From positions 219,553 through 283,552 of the forward strand of contig GL405246.1 in the NCBI GenBank assembly GCA_000146855.1: a stretch of DNA of 64,000 bases, read 5' to 3'. Position 1 is the stretch's first letter. Each line of letters begins with the position of its first letter. Made by a program: the position numbers and the translations under genes. Below, piece after piece: positions 55,104 through 63,853 of the stretch. This DNA comes from [Eubacterium] yurii subsp. margaretiae ATCC 43715. GTDB lineage: Bacteria > Bacillota > Clostridia > Peptostreptococcales > Filifactoraceae. The notes below the pieces were generated by a model. That model ran no database searches. It had not been told where the DNA came from and saw nothing but the letters and a program-made list of their open reading frames with translations.

Positions 55104-57632
55104 TTAAGCACTGCAACTGTCGCAGTCCTGTACCTCGAGAGACTTGCTTCTTACATAGTACAGAGTCTTTACTTCCTGCTCACAAGCTGTGATATATAGT
55201 TGCAAAATTTGTTTCATCGTATATTCTGTAGTTATATATAGGTTTACAGATTGTGACTGGTCAATATGACGCTGTCTTATACCTGCTGATTTTATCACCC
55301 ATGTCTGGTCAATGTCGTGGGCATTTTCATATAGCCAGAATGTCTTTGGTGTAAGAGAAGGTGCTACTCTTGGTACTATCTGTCCTTTTTTCTCTTCTAA
55401 AAAGTATCTCTTCATAACAGGGTCAACTGCTGCTGTAGTACCTGCAATTATTGATGTGGAGCCTGTCGGAGCAATTGCCATTATATAGCCGTTTCTTATT
55501 CCGTCTTTTTCCACACTTTGTTTCAGTTCTTCCCATCTCTTAGAATTGTAGTTTCTCTTTGTAAAATATTGACCGTCTTGCCAGTTGGAACCTTCAAAAT
55601 ATTTATAACTTCCCTTTTCCTTTGCCAGCTGATTGCTTGCTTTTATGGCAAAGTAGTTGATATTTTCGTAAAGTTCATCTGCAAATTTCAGATGTTCTTC
55701 ACTTTGGAACATTATGTCATTTTGTACCAAAGTATGGTGATAGCCGCTTGTTCCCAGTCCTATAGCCCTGTATTTTTGATTTGTGATTTGAGCGTATGGT
55801 ACAGGATAGTAGTTGAGATCTATTACGTTATCAAGCGCTCTTATCACTGTATTGACTATGTCTTCAAGTTCATCCGGATTTTTCACATCTATATTGCCAA
55901 GTACGAGAGAGGCAAGGTTACAAACGACGAAATCCCCGGGTTTTGTCATTTCCACAACTATTTCCTGACCGTCTATTATCTTGACTTCACTTGATATGCT
56001 TTGGATTGCCTCCATATTTTGCGCTATTTCGGTACATAGGTTGGAGCAGTATATCATGCCCTTGTGAGGATTAGGATTGTATTTGTTGACTATGTCTCTG
56101 TTGAATATAAATGGAGTGCCTGTTTCAACTGCAGACTTTATTATCAGCCTTACCATATCCTTGACTGAAATTACCCTCTTGTCTATTTTCGAATCTTTTA
56201 CGCAGTCAAGATATTTCTCTTCCCATTCGTCGCCATAGCAGTCTTCGAGGCAATAGCCTTTTACCGTCTCTATCTCATGCGGACACATCATATACCATGG
56301 AGAATTTAAGTCTTCCTTTGCCAACTTCCAGAAATAGTTAGGTACACAAATTCCAGGGAAGACATCATGTGCCTTCATTCTGTCATCACCGTTATTTGTC
56401 CTGAGTTGCAAAAACTCCGGTGTATCCTTATGCCAAAGGTCGATGTATACGCTACAAGCTCCCTGTCTTACTCCCAACTGGTCTACTGCGACTGCCGTAT
56501 CATTTGCCAATTTTACCCATCTTGTGATACCGCCTGCCACTCCTTTGAATCCTCTTATGTCTGAGCCCATAGCTCTTACCTTACCGAAGTACAGTCCCAT
56601 TCCTCCGCCGTGCTTTGATACTTGGGCAAAGTTTGTAACTGATCTGTATATGCCGTCAAGATTGTCAGGTACTACATCTATGAAACATGATGAGAGCTGA
56701 TTGAAGCACTTACGAGCATTTGACATGGTAGGTGTAGCCATAGTCACCTTGAGGGTGCTGAGAGCGTCGTATAATTTTTTTGCATAGTGAATTTTCTTGT
56801 CTTTTTCAGGTATAGACAGGTGCATTGCTATACCCATAAACATCTCTTGTGGACTTTCCAGTATTTTACCGTCAGTATCTCTTATCAGGTATCTCTTTGC
56901 TACAAGGTTGAGTCCGCTGTAGTTGAACAACTCATCTCTTGAGTAGTCGAGATATTTTTCCAATTCTTCAATATCCTCTTGGGAATAGTTTTCGAGCATA
57001 TATGGTCCGTAGAGCTTGTTTTTTGTAAGATATCTTATCTTATCTGCAAAGCTGTGGATATCGAGCATGGTAGTTTCTTTTTCTATTGTATTTTGTATCT
57101 GTAATGCTAGGAATCTTCCTGAGATGTACTCCCATTTAGGAGCCTCTTTTGAAGTAAGTTCACAAGCTGCACGTATCAGCATTGAGAGTTTTTCATCGTA
57201 AGACATATTTTCCTTGGCAAAGGATGTGAATTTTGAGTATAAAAACGATAGTTTATATGCGTCTTCTTTAAAGTCTTCCTGTATCTTTCTCATGAGCTTG
57301 AATATTTTTTCATCATCAAAGTATAGCGTAAAATCTTCAAGTGTCTTTCTCAAGTTATGGTGTGATGCCCTATATAAGATGTAGGATTTGACTACAGCGT
57401 AATAGCCTTTTTCTATCAGAGTAATCTCTACCAAATCCTGAACTTCTTCTACAGAGACTGTATGGTCTTTTGGGAAGTTGTTTTTGGACTTTTCTTCCAC
57501 ATCTGATGAAAGTTTGTTCAGTTTTTCTTCTTCAATCTCCATTCCTACAGAGATAAATGCCTTTTTTATTGCTATTTTAATCTTATTCGTGTCAAACGGC
57601 ACTATCTGCCCGCTTCTCTTGATGATATTCAA
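55104..57632 (-). CDS. nrdA: Class I ribonucleotide reductase, alpha (catalytic) subunit
   Basis: 842 residues. An N-terminal ATP cone (NIIKRSGQIVPFDTNKI) for allosteric control, the active-site pieces SSCFIDV, CSNLCTEIAQ (Asn, Cys, Glu) and VCNLASL, the tail-loop region PTGSTSIIAGTTAAVDP, and a C-terminal CXXC (DCDSCSA) that is reduced by thioredoxin. I set the start at TTG 57632: AAGGAG (complement of 57642-57647) lies 9 bases upstream and homologues begin at this point, whereas ATG 57662 has no ribosome binding site. First gene of nrdA-nrdB. Confidence 0.94.
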   Translation of the reverse strand: MNIIKRSGQIVPFDTNKIKIAIKKAFISVGMEIEEEKLNKLSSDVEEKSKNNFPKDHTVSVEEVQDLVEITLIEKGYYAVVKSYILYRASHHNLRKTLEDFTLYFDDEKIFKLMRKIQEDFKEDAYKLSFLYSKFTSFAKENMSYDEKLSMLIRAACELTSKEAPKWEYISGRFLALQIQNTIEKETTMLDIHSFADKIRYLTKNKLYGPYMLENYSQEDIEELEKYLDYSRDELFNYSGLNLVAKRYLIRDTDGKILESPQEMFMGIAMHLSIPEKDKKIHYAKKLYDALSTLKVTMATPTMSNARKCFNQLSSCFIDVVPDNLDGIYRSVTNFAQVSKHGGGMGLYFGKVRAMGSDIRGFKGVAGGITRWVKLANDTAVAVDQLGVRQGACSVYIDLWHKDTPEFLQLRTNNGDDRMKAHDVFPGICVPNYFWKLAKEDLNSPWYMMCPHEIETVKGYCLEDCYGDEWEEKYLDCVKDSKIDKRVISVKDMVRLIIKSAVETGTPFIFNRDIVNKYNPNPHKGMIYCSNLCTEIAQNMEAIQSISSEVKIIDGQEIVVEMTKPGDFVVCNLASLVLGNIDVKNPDELEDIVNTVIRALDNVIDLNYYPVPYAQITNQKYRAIGLGTSGYHHTLVQNDIMFQSEEHLKFADELYENINYFAIKASNQLAKEKGSYKYFEGSNWQDGQYFTKRNYNSKRWEELKQSVEKDGIRNGYIMAIAPTGSTSIIAGTTAAVDPVMKRYFLEEKKGQIVPRVAPSLTPKTFWLYENAHDIDQTWVIKSAGIRQRHIDQSQSVNLYITTEYTMKQILQLYITACEQEVKTLYYVRSKSLEVQDCDSCSA

Positions 57633-57668
57633 AACTATTCGCTCCTTAATTTTACCAAACATAATTAA

Positions 57669-57705
57669 ACTTGTTTGAAGTCTTATAATAGAGCTACAAA
57701 CAAGT
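57669..57705 (-). promoter_or_regulatory. Inverted repeat in the nrdA upstream region, possible operator
   Basis: ACTTGTTTG (57669-57677) and CAAACAAGT (57697-57705) are perfect reverse complements separated by 19 bases. The spacer contains a TATTATAA stretch on the minus strand that could be the nrdA -10. It does not match the NrdR box consensus I remember (ACACwATATmTwGTGT type), so the regulator is open. Confidence 0.45.
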
Positions 57706-57887
57706 AATGGACTTATATTAAAATTTTCAAATTTTGCCCCATCTTATTATACCATTTTTGTAATGAATATAACATCAAAAATCTATGTTGAAATAATATC
57801 AATCTATTATAAGTGATGCTTTCTTGTTTATAGCAGGAATAAAAAAATTTTAAATTTTTATATGTTTATAATATGAATAATATGAAC

Positions 57888-57916
57888 TTGACATATGATA
57901 AGTTGTAGTGTACTAT
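57888..57916 (+). promoter_or_regulatory. Probable promoter of the toxin-antitoxin operon
   Basis: Consensus TTGACA (57888-57893), a 17-base spacer and TACTAT (57911-57916), about 100 bases before the antitoxin ATG. Confidence 0.65.
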
Positions 57917-58019
57917 ATTGATAGAAATGTAGTATGGAAGTAAAATGCTATGACTGATTATAGCTTATTAAGATTAAGTAATATTAATGAAATTTTACAA
58001 ATACATAAGGAGTATAGTT

Positions 58020-58292
58020 ATGAATAATAAAGATACAATGGTGAGAAAGACAATAACAATATTTAATGAAGATTATGAATTTATAAAAAAATATGCAAAT
58101 TCCATAAATAAAAGTGTATCGGAAGTAATGAGGGTTTTTACCATAAAACAGATAGAAGAAGAACAAAATCAGAATTTATTGGATTTTTTAAATAATAATT
58201 GTACATTTGTAAGTCAAGAAGAACAGGCGGATTTTGACAAAATGAATATTGATTTTGACGATATTAGCGGAACAGAAGTTAAGTTTAGTTGA
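58020..58292 (+). CDS. RelB/ParD-type antitoxin
   Basis: A 90-residue protein with a ribbon-helix-helix-like N-terminus (VRKTITIFNEDYEFIKKYANSINKSVSEVMRVFTIKQI) and an acidic C-terminal tail that would neutralise the toxin (DFDKMNIDFDDISGTEV). It should bind its own promoter with the toxin. ATG 58020 has AAGGAG 7 bases upstream; the longer frame from 57987 has none. The toxin gene starts 34 bases later. Confidence 0.8.
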   Translation: MNNKDTMVRKTITIFNEDYEFIKKYANSINKSVSEVMRVFTIKQIEEEQNQNLLDFLNNNCTFVSQEEQADFDKMNIDFDDISGTEVKFS

Positions 58293-58326
58293 TATATATT
58301 GTAGTATTATAATCAGAAGGTGTATA

Positions 58327-58605
58327 ATGAAAAGTGATAAATTTAGACTTATATTGAGTAAAAAATCCGAAAAGTTTATTAATACTCATAAATTGGAGGG
58401 GGCAAAGTTTTTAAAAGCCTTTTCTGAGCTTAGAGATAATCCTGTACTTTCATCAAATTACGACATAAAAAAATATCATCATAAGAAATATGATGATATT
58501 TTCAGGCTTAGAATAGCTAAATACAGAGCCATATTTAGAATAGTCAAAAATAAATTAATAATTTTTGTAATAGATATAGACAGTAGAGGAGATATTTATA
58601 AATAA
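58327..58605 (+). CDS. RelE/ParE-superfamily toxin
   Basis: A basic 92-residue protein with the RelE fold pattern: FRLILSKKSEKFINTH at the start, a helical hairpin, then KYDDIFRLRIAKYRAIFRIVKNKLIIFVIDIDSRGDIY, in which the strand RLRIxxYRAIFRI is diagnostic. It would act as an mRNA interferase or gyrase poison. ATG 58327 with AGAAGGTG upstream is used; the longer frame overlaps the antitoxin and is non-homologous. The stop is one base from the stop of the convergent M20 peptidase gene. Confidence 0.84.
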   Translation: MKSDKFRLILSKKSEKFINTHKLEGAKFLKAFSELRDNPVLSSNYDIKKYHHKKYDDIFRLRIAKYRAIFRIVKNKLIIFVIDIDSRGDIYK

Positions 58606-58606
58606 C

Positions 58607-59755
58607 TTAGATATTTATCATTATATCCATATATAATTTGCATGAGTCATATAATTGCGATAAGTCCACATATTCATTTTCCCTATGCACTACAGACAAA
58701 TCTCCCGGACCTATGATGACAGGTATGAGCTTGTTTTTTATCAGCATGCTGGCATCAGTTGAGCCGGAAAATGTTTCAAAGACAGGTTTTATTCCTATTT
58801 TTTGAAGAGATTTTTCAATGCTTTGTATCAACATATCTTCTTTAGCAGTATTCCAAGATGTCCTCATGTCAGCTATCTCAAAGCTTGCGTCAAAATGCGG
58901 GTTTTCTGACTTCATTTCTTGAATCATATCTTCGAGTTTTTCCCATATATTACTTGGATCATGTCCTACTTGCAATCTTGCATCTACTGTAAATACGCAC
59001 CTGTCAGGCACTACCTGCGGTTCTACACCTGCATTTATAGCAAGGGTACGCCAAAAAGTGTCAGGATAATTTTCAAATTCGCTGTTTTTTATCTTTTCTA
59101 TTAGTTTTATCGCAAGGTATATTGCATTTTCTCCTACGCCTTTTTGTGAGCCGTGAGCAGTCATACCGTAAACGCAGACATCAGCCCAAGTCCTTCCTTT
59201 TTGCTCGTTACATATTTTCATATCTGTAGGTTCGCAGACTATAAGATACTTTGCATTTTCAAATATAGGATTATCATGAAGAGCCTTGGAGCCTTTCATA
59301 TAGTTTTCTTCGTCTATAGTTGCTGCAAGTATTATATCACTTGATGGAGTTATATTATGTCTTTTGAGCAGTATCATTGAGTAAATTGCACTAATCAGAC
59401 CGCTTTTCATATCGGCACTTCCTCTGCCGAAAAGTTTGCCGTCTTTTATTGTAGCTTTAAATGGAGGAGTATTCCATCTCTTGATTTCGTCATCAGATAC
59501 AGGTACAACGTCCATATGCCCTGTAAATACTACAGCGTCCTTATCTGATTTTCCCTTTATCTTTGCTATGATGTCATATCTGTCTTTTTCAACAGGTACT
59601 GTAAAATATTCAATATCATTTTGTCTTAGTAGGCTTTCTACATATTCGCACATGGGTTTTTCGTTTCCTGTAGGGTTTGTGCTTGGTATGTCTACCGCCT
59701 TTGAAAATATGTCTACTAATTCATCTTTGTCAATTAAGTCAAAAATATCTTGCAT
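58607..59755 (-). CDS. M20-family metallopeptidase (ArgE/DapE/ACY1-like)
   Basis: 382 residues with the dizinc catalytic domain (VVFTGHMDVVPV, GRGSADMKSG, TIDEEN with the catalytic Glu, IVCEPTD) and the inserted dimerisation domain starting near GMTAHGSQ. This covers amino-acid deacylases, succinyl-diaminopimelate desuccinylase and aminopeptidases; substrate is not decidable. ATG 59755 with GGAGA upstream is used, matching the M20 N-terminus; the longer frame begins in the intergenic hairpin. It follows the ABC exporter gene by 48 bases on the same strand. Confidence 0.88.
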   Translation of the reverse strand: MQDIFDLIDKDELVDIFSKAVDIPSTNPTGNEKPMCEYVESLLRQNDIEYFTVPVEKDRYDIIAKIKGKSDKDAVVFTGHMDVVPVSDDEIKRWNTPPFKATIKDGKLFGRGSADMKSGLISAIYSMILLKRHNITPSSDIILAATIDEENYMKGSKALHDNPIFENAKYLIVCEPTDMKICNEQKGRTWADVCVYGMTAHGSQKGVGENAIYLAIKLIEKIKNSEFENYPDTFWRTLAINAGVEPQVVPDRCVFTVDARLQVGHDPSNIWEKLEDMIQEMKSENPHFDASFEIADMRTSWNTAKEDMLIQSIEKSLQKIGIKPVFETFSGSTDASMLIKNKLIPVIIGPGDLSVVHRENEYVDLSQLYDSCKLYMDIMINI

Positions 59756-59769
59756 AATATCTCCATTCC

Positions 59770-59786
59770 GCCACGTTTTTCGTGGC
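59770..59786 (-). promoter_or_regulatory. Short hairpin between the ABC exporter and M20 genes
   Basis: GCCACG (59770-59775) and CGTGGC (59781-59786) around a five-base loop, with no T-run after it on the minus strand. It is likely an mRNA processing or stability element rather than a terminator. Confidence 0.35.
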
Positions 59787-59803
59787 ATAAAGATTTTTGA
59801 AAT

Positions 59804-61567
59804 TTATTCTTTTAATTCATCTATGTTTTTGTTGTAAAGATTGAAATATATTCCTTCTTTGCTCATCAGTTCATCATGTGTGCCTGATTCTGCAATTCCG
59901 TCTTCCGTAAGCACAAGAATTTTACTTGCATTTCTTATGGTTGAGAGCCTGTGAGCTATGGTGATAGTAGTTCTACCCTCACTTAGTATCTCAAGTGATT
60001 GTTGCACTACAGCCTCTGATTTGTTGTCAAGTGCTGATGTAGCTTCGTCCAATATCAGTATAGGAGGATTTTTGAGAAATACTCTTGCTATGCTTATCCT
60101 CTGTTTTTGACCGCCTGAGAGTTTTGTTCCTCTCTCTCCGATATAGGTGTCGAATTTATCACTAAGCTCCATTATGAAGTTGTAAGCTCCTGCCATTTTT
60201 GCTGCTTTTTCAACATCTTCATAACTTGCGTCTTTTTTTCCGTAAACTATATTTTCATAGACTGTGCCGGAAAACAAATACACTTCCTGCTGTACTATAC
60301 CTATGTTGTCCCTTAGGGATTTTTGCTGAATATCACGAATGTCTGTATTGTCTATCAATATTGCTCCACTGCTAACTTCATAAAATCTCGGTATGAGGTT
60401 GGATATTGTGGTCTTGCCTACTCCTGATGAGCCGACAAGAGCTACATTCTCACCCTTATTTATACTGAAACTTATGTTGTCAAGTATTTTGACATCACTT
60501 TGCGGATAGGAAAAACTTACATTTTTGAATTCTATGTCGCCATGTACATCACTTAATATCTTAGCGTCTTCCTTGTCGACTATGTCATTTTTCACATCCA
60601 TTATTTCGATAAATCTCTCGATTCCCGTCATTCCTTTTTGGAATTGCTCCATATAGTCCACGATTCTCTTTACTGTATTTAGCAACATATTGATGTACAG
60701 TGTGTATAAAAACATATCTCCTGCATTTATATCACCGCTCTTCATATAGTGACTGCCTAGTACGATGACTATCAGATACATGATACCGTCAAATATCCTG
60801 TAAACCACTTGAAAGTTCGACATGTGTTTGTAAAATTCTTTTTTGATTCCCAAAAATTTGAGATTTTCCTTATGGAATTTTTCCACTTCCAAGTCTTCAT
60901 TAGCAAAGGACTTTACAACCTTAGCTCCGAGGATGTTGTTTTCAATACCTGAGTTTATCTCTCCTACGTGATTTCTCTGCTCTTTTTGTGCCATTCTCAT
61001 CTTGTGGTTATTTGTAGACATAAAAAATACCATTATAGGTATCATGAGAAAAATAGCAAGGGTAAGAGGTATATTGATATTTATAAGTATTACAAATGAT
61101 ACTACGAGTTTTACAAAGGCTATGAAAAATTCTTCCGGGCAGTGATGGGAAAATTCCGTAACATCGAACAAGTCGGTAGTAATACGGGATAAAATCTGTC
61201 CTGATTTATTCGTGTTGTAATAAGAATAGGGTAGTTGTTGAATATGGGAGAAGATATCGTATCTCATATCCGTCTCTATCTTTGCGCCCATGACATGGCC
61301 TATATTTTGCATGTAGTAGTTGGCTATGGTGTCTATTATACGAAGAGCTATAAATATAGCTCCAAGCGTCATTATCAAGTTGATAGTAAGTAGTGTTATA
61401 TCTTGTCTTGCTGTATTTGTCAAGTATCTTAGTATTATCGGCAGTGCAAGGTCGCACATAGTCGAAAATCCCGCACAAACCAGGTCGAGTATGAGCGTGG
61501 GGTAATATTTGCTGTAATAAGGCAAAAATCGCTTGAACAGATACGAATTTGTATAAGTTTTTTGCAT
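59804..61567 (-). CDS. ABC exporter half-transporter (MsbA/MDR-like)
   Basis: 587 residues: six-helix membrane domain (about 20-310) and a canonical nucleotide-binding domain with Walker A GSSGVGKTT, signature LSGGQKQR, Walker B ILILDEAT with catalytic Glu, and H-loop IAHRLS. All catalytic residues are intact, so unlike the pair at 681-4275 it should work as a homodimer. Substrate unknown. ATG 61567 has AAGGAGAG 5-6 bases upstream; the longer frame adds 46 non-homologous residues. First gene of a two-gene unit with the M20 peptidase. Confidence 0.92.
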   Translation of the reverse strand: MQKTYTNSYLFKRFLPYYSKYYPTLILDLVCAGFSTMCDLALPIILRYLTNTARQDITLLTINLIMTLGAIFIALRIIDTIANYYMQNIGHVMGAKIETDMRYDIFSHIQQLPYSYYNTNKSGQILSRITTDLFDVTEFSHHCPEEFFIAFVKLVVSFVILININIPLTLAIFLMIPIMVFFMSTNNHKMRMAQKEQRNHVGEINSGIENNILGAKVVKSFANEDLEVEKFHKENLKFLGIKKEFYKHMSNFQVVYRIFDGIMYLIVIVLGSHYMKSGDINAGDMFLYTLYINMLLNTVKRIVDYMEQFQKGMTGIERFIEIMDVKNDIVDKEDAKILSDVHGDIEFKNVSFSYPQSDVKILDNISFSINKGENVALVGSSGVGKTTISNLIPRFYEVSSGAILIDNTDIRDIQQKSLRDNIGIVQQEVYLFSGTVYENIVYGKKDASYEDVEKAAKMAGAYNFIMELSDKFDTYIGERGTKLSGGQKQRISIARVFLKNPPILILDEATSALDNKSEAVVQQSLEILSEGRTTITIAHRLSTIRNASKILVLTEDGIAESGTHDELMSKEGIYFNLYNKNIDELKE

Positions 61568-62091
61568 AATGCTCTCCTTTTCTAATTTGTATAATACTCT
61601 TCTTTTATTGCCATAAATTTTAGGTTTGAAACTAATAATCATAAAGATAAGATTATATAATTGATACTGCACTGGTGTGAAAATATGATAAATAGCCATA
61701 TACATAAACTACAAATATTGTTTGAAATATTAATGTTATTACTGTCTATGATGAGTCTTGGGGTATTTAATTGAAATAGCATACTTATAGTGTGGAGTTT
61801 AAAATATGTAAATACAAATTATTTTATATAATCTATGTATTAAGCTTTTTTGTTATGTAAGTTTGGCTTGTTTAGAGTAATTGCTATGTATTATATTGGG
61901 ATTTACATTTAAGAAAGTGGAAGATAACAACTTATTAGTAAGATTTTTTTATACAAAATAATATTTTTTTACTAAAGATTTATATGGAAAATCCGATTAT
62001 TATATTACAACAACAGTTGTAAATTTAACTTGTACTTGAATTTTATACAAATATTGTATATTAATTATGTTTTCTCAGATTTCGCCATAAA
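61568..62091. other. AT-rich gap upstream of the ABC exporter
   Basis: No gene, repeat end or convincing promoter is visible. Together with the next 640 bases this is the longest gene-free stretch of the window (about 1.16 kb). Confidence 0.4.
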
Positions 62092-62274
62092 ATAAAAAAA
62101 ATAATTCCGACAAGAATTATTTACAAAGTGAAACCTTTTATGATGAATTTTTAAGAAACGAACAAAACAAAATATTGTAAAATTTAAAATCACTATATTT
62201 AGCATTTTTTCTGCATAAAAAACGCATATGGCCGACTTATTTTATGTATTTGTCGCTTTGTTCATCTCCACTGT
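62092..62274 (-). ncRNA. Putative small RNA with its own promoter and terminator
   Basis: A gene-sized unit without a reading frame. A strong minus-strand promoter (TTGCAT, 17 bases, TATACT) would start transcription near 62274, and a perfect 9-bp hairpin with T-run ends it near 62092, giving about 183 nt. The ends can pair (GATGAA near the 5' end with TTCATC, plus ACAAAG with CTTTGT), and the centre holds a strong hairpin GCGTTTTTT/AAAAAATGC. Size and long-range closing pairing recall 6S RNA, but I see no diagnostic sequence, so the class is left open. Confidence 0.5.
62093..62122 (-). terminator. Terminator of the putative small RNA
   Basis: AAATAATTC (62099-62107) and GAATTATTT (62114-62122) pair perfectly around a six-base loop. 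On the minus strand it is followed by eight T. Confidence 0.75.
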
Positions 62275-62279
62275 CACAT

Positions 62280-62308
62280 AGTATACAACTTTTATTATAA
62301 AAATGCAA
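62280..62308 (-). promoter_or_regulatory. Promoter of the putative small RNA
   Basis: On the minus strand TTGCAT (complement of 62303-62308), exactly 17 bases, and TATACT (complement of 62280-62285). No protein-coding gene starts downstream before the terminator. Confidence 0.65.
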
Positions 62309-62457
62309 CAGTTAAATTAAAAAAATGTAAAAATTTTGTAAAAAAATTAAAATCTCTCAAATTTACTTGAAAAACACAAATTATCAATAAACTAACAAAG
62401 TTAAAATTGAAATTTTGTATGAATTTTTTAAAGTATGTTGGGAGTTTTTTTATTTTT

Positions 62458-62573
62458 ATACTAAAAAGCAATTAAACAGTCATAAAAATATATTAAAGAT
62501 GAATTATCCAAAATAAGAAAAATTATATTTTAATAAATTTGAATATTTGACATTATAAATGGTGATTAGTATT
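62458..62573 (+). repeat. Interspersed repeat copy upstream of the sirtuin gene
   Basis: Left end ATACTAAAAAGCAATTAAAC, right end TTATAAATGGTGATTAGTATT, 116 bases. It aligns along most of its length with the copy at 13296-13409. Confidence 0.78.
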
Positions 62574-62628
62574 AAAATAAAATATGCCATAATATATTTT
62601 TTGTAAGTATATGTAATACTACATACAG

Positions 62629-62660
62629 GCGATTAAGAGTAAAGTCTTAGTCGCTTTTTT
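62629..62660 (+). terminator. Terminator-like hairpin upstream of the sirtuin gene
   Basis: GCGATTAAGA (62629-62638) and TCTTAGTCGC (62645-62654) pair with one G-U and are followed by six T. No gene ends upstream on this strand, so it may be an attenuator in the sirtuin leader, or end a very short RNA. Confidence 0.65.
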
Positions 62661-62730
62661 ATTTAAATATTATCTTTTGAATATTTACGCCTTATTTTGG
62701 GAATATTTTTCCTATAAGGTGGGATTTATT

Positions 62731-63654
62731 ATGAGCAATAATATTTTAGAGTTAGAAACAGCTAAGAACAAAGATATGAACGAAGAATTGATTAAGATAA
62801 GAAAAATTATAAATGAAGCGGATGCAATAGTAATAGGTGCAGGTGCAGGTCTTTCTACATCGGCAGGATTTAGCTATAGTGGTGAGAGATTTGATAAGTA
62901 TTTCCGTGATTTTGTGGATAAATATGGCTTTAGCGATATGTATAGCGGTGGATTTTTTCCTTTTACATCAGTAGAAGAAAAATGGGCATATTGGAGCAGG
63001 TATGTGTATATCAACAGATATTCTCCCGTACCAAATGATACTTATGCAAAGTTATTTGAACTTATAAGAGATAAAAATTATTTTGTAATTACTACCAATG
63101 TAGACCATTGTTTCCAAAAGAGCGGTTTTGACAAGGAAAGACTGTTTTATACACAAGGAGACTATGGGCTCTTCCAATGCAGTAGACCTTGTCACAAAAA
63201 GACTTATGAAAACTATGGAATAATTAGAGAAATGTTAATTTCTCAAGGCTATTCGTTTGATGAAGATAAAAATCTAATTCCTTTAGCTAATCCGAGTATG
63301 ACAGTGGACAGCAAGCTCATACCGAGATGTCCAATCTGTGGGGAGTATATGAGTATGAATCTTAGATCAGACGATACTTTTGTGGAAGATGATGGCTGGA
63401 GAGTCTCTGCTAAAAGATATGCGGAATTTATCAGAGAAAATATAAGTAAGAAGATAGTTTTTATGGAGCTTGGAGTAGGGATGAATACGCCCGGCATAAT
63501 AAAATACAATTTTTGGAATATGACAAGAGAATTTGAAAAGGCAAACTATATTTGTATTAACTACGATGATGCTACTTATCCAAGTGATATAAGGGAAAAA
63601 TCAATCAGCATTGAAGGCGACTTGGACGAGATAATAGAGAGACTTGGAAAATAG
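62731..63654 (+). CDS. Sirtuin-family protein, class M-like (SirTM)
   Basis: 307 residues with a sirtuin Rossmann core: GAGAGLSTSAGF (about 36-47, NAD loop), TTNVDHCF (121-128, with Asn123 and Asp125), and a zinc site from Cys150, Cys154, Cys200, Cys203. Where ordinary sirtuins have the catalytic His there is Gln149 (GDYGLFQCS), the feature of SirTM enzymes that ADP-ribosylate lipoylated GcvH-like proteins. The usual macrodomain, GcvH-L and lipoate ligase partners are not visible. ATG 62731 has AAGGTGGG upstream; the longer TTG frame does not. Confidence 0.82.
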   Translation: MSNNILELETAKNKDMNEELIKIRKIINEADAIVIGAGAGLSTSAGFSYSGERFDKYFRDFVDKYGFSDMYSGGFFPFTSVEEKWAYWSRYVYINRYSPVPNDTYAKLFELIRDKNYFVITTNVDHCFQKSGFDKERLFYTQGDYGLFQCSRPCHKKTYENYGIIREMLISQGYSFDEDKNLIPLANPSMTVDSKLIPRCPICGEYMSMNLRSDDTFVEDDGWRVSAKRYAEFIRENISKKIVFMELGVGMNTPGIIKYNFWNMTREFEKANYICINYDDATYPSDIREKSISIEGDLDEIIERLGK

Positions 63655-63853
63655 CTTAAAAAGATGTTATTTATTCGAGAATAAATAATATAAATTTTTC
63701 TTAACTGCTTTTACTGATTGTAACTTTACAAATAACTATAATAAGGCTATAATTAGGATAGGCGGTTAATATTAGCTGTTTATATATGCAGCACTCAGTT
63801 ATATTTATAGTCATTTTATATTTTATTAATTTCATTTAACTTAGGAGAAAATC

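Larger units (their letters stand above)
57633..58019. other. Divergent region between nrdA and the toxin-antitoxin pair
   Basis: Holds the nrdA upstream inverted repeat (57669-57705) and, in the other direction, the toxin-antitoxin promoter (57888-57916). Nothing else is recognised. Confidence 0.5.

Noticed and set aside
57633-57662. nrdA start at ATG 57662
   Set aside because: AAGGAG lies inside that extension and is correctly spaced for TTG 57632, where homologues begin.
63667-63688. Terminator after the sirtuin gene (TTATTTATTC/GAATAAATAA)
   Set aside because: A palindrome of only A/T-rich arms with a two-base loop and no T-run following.
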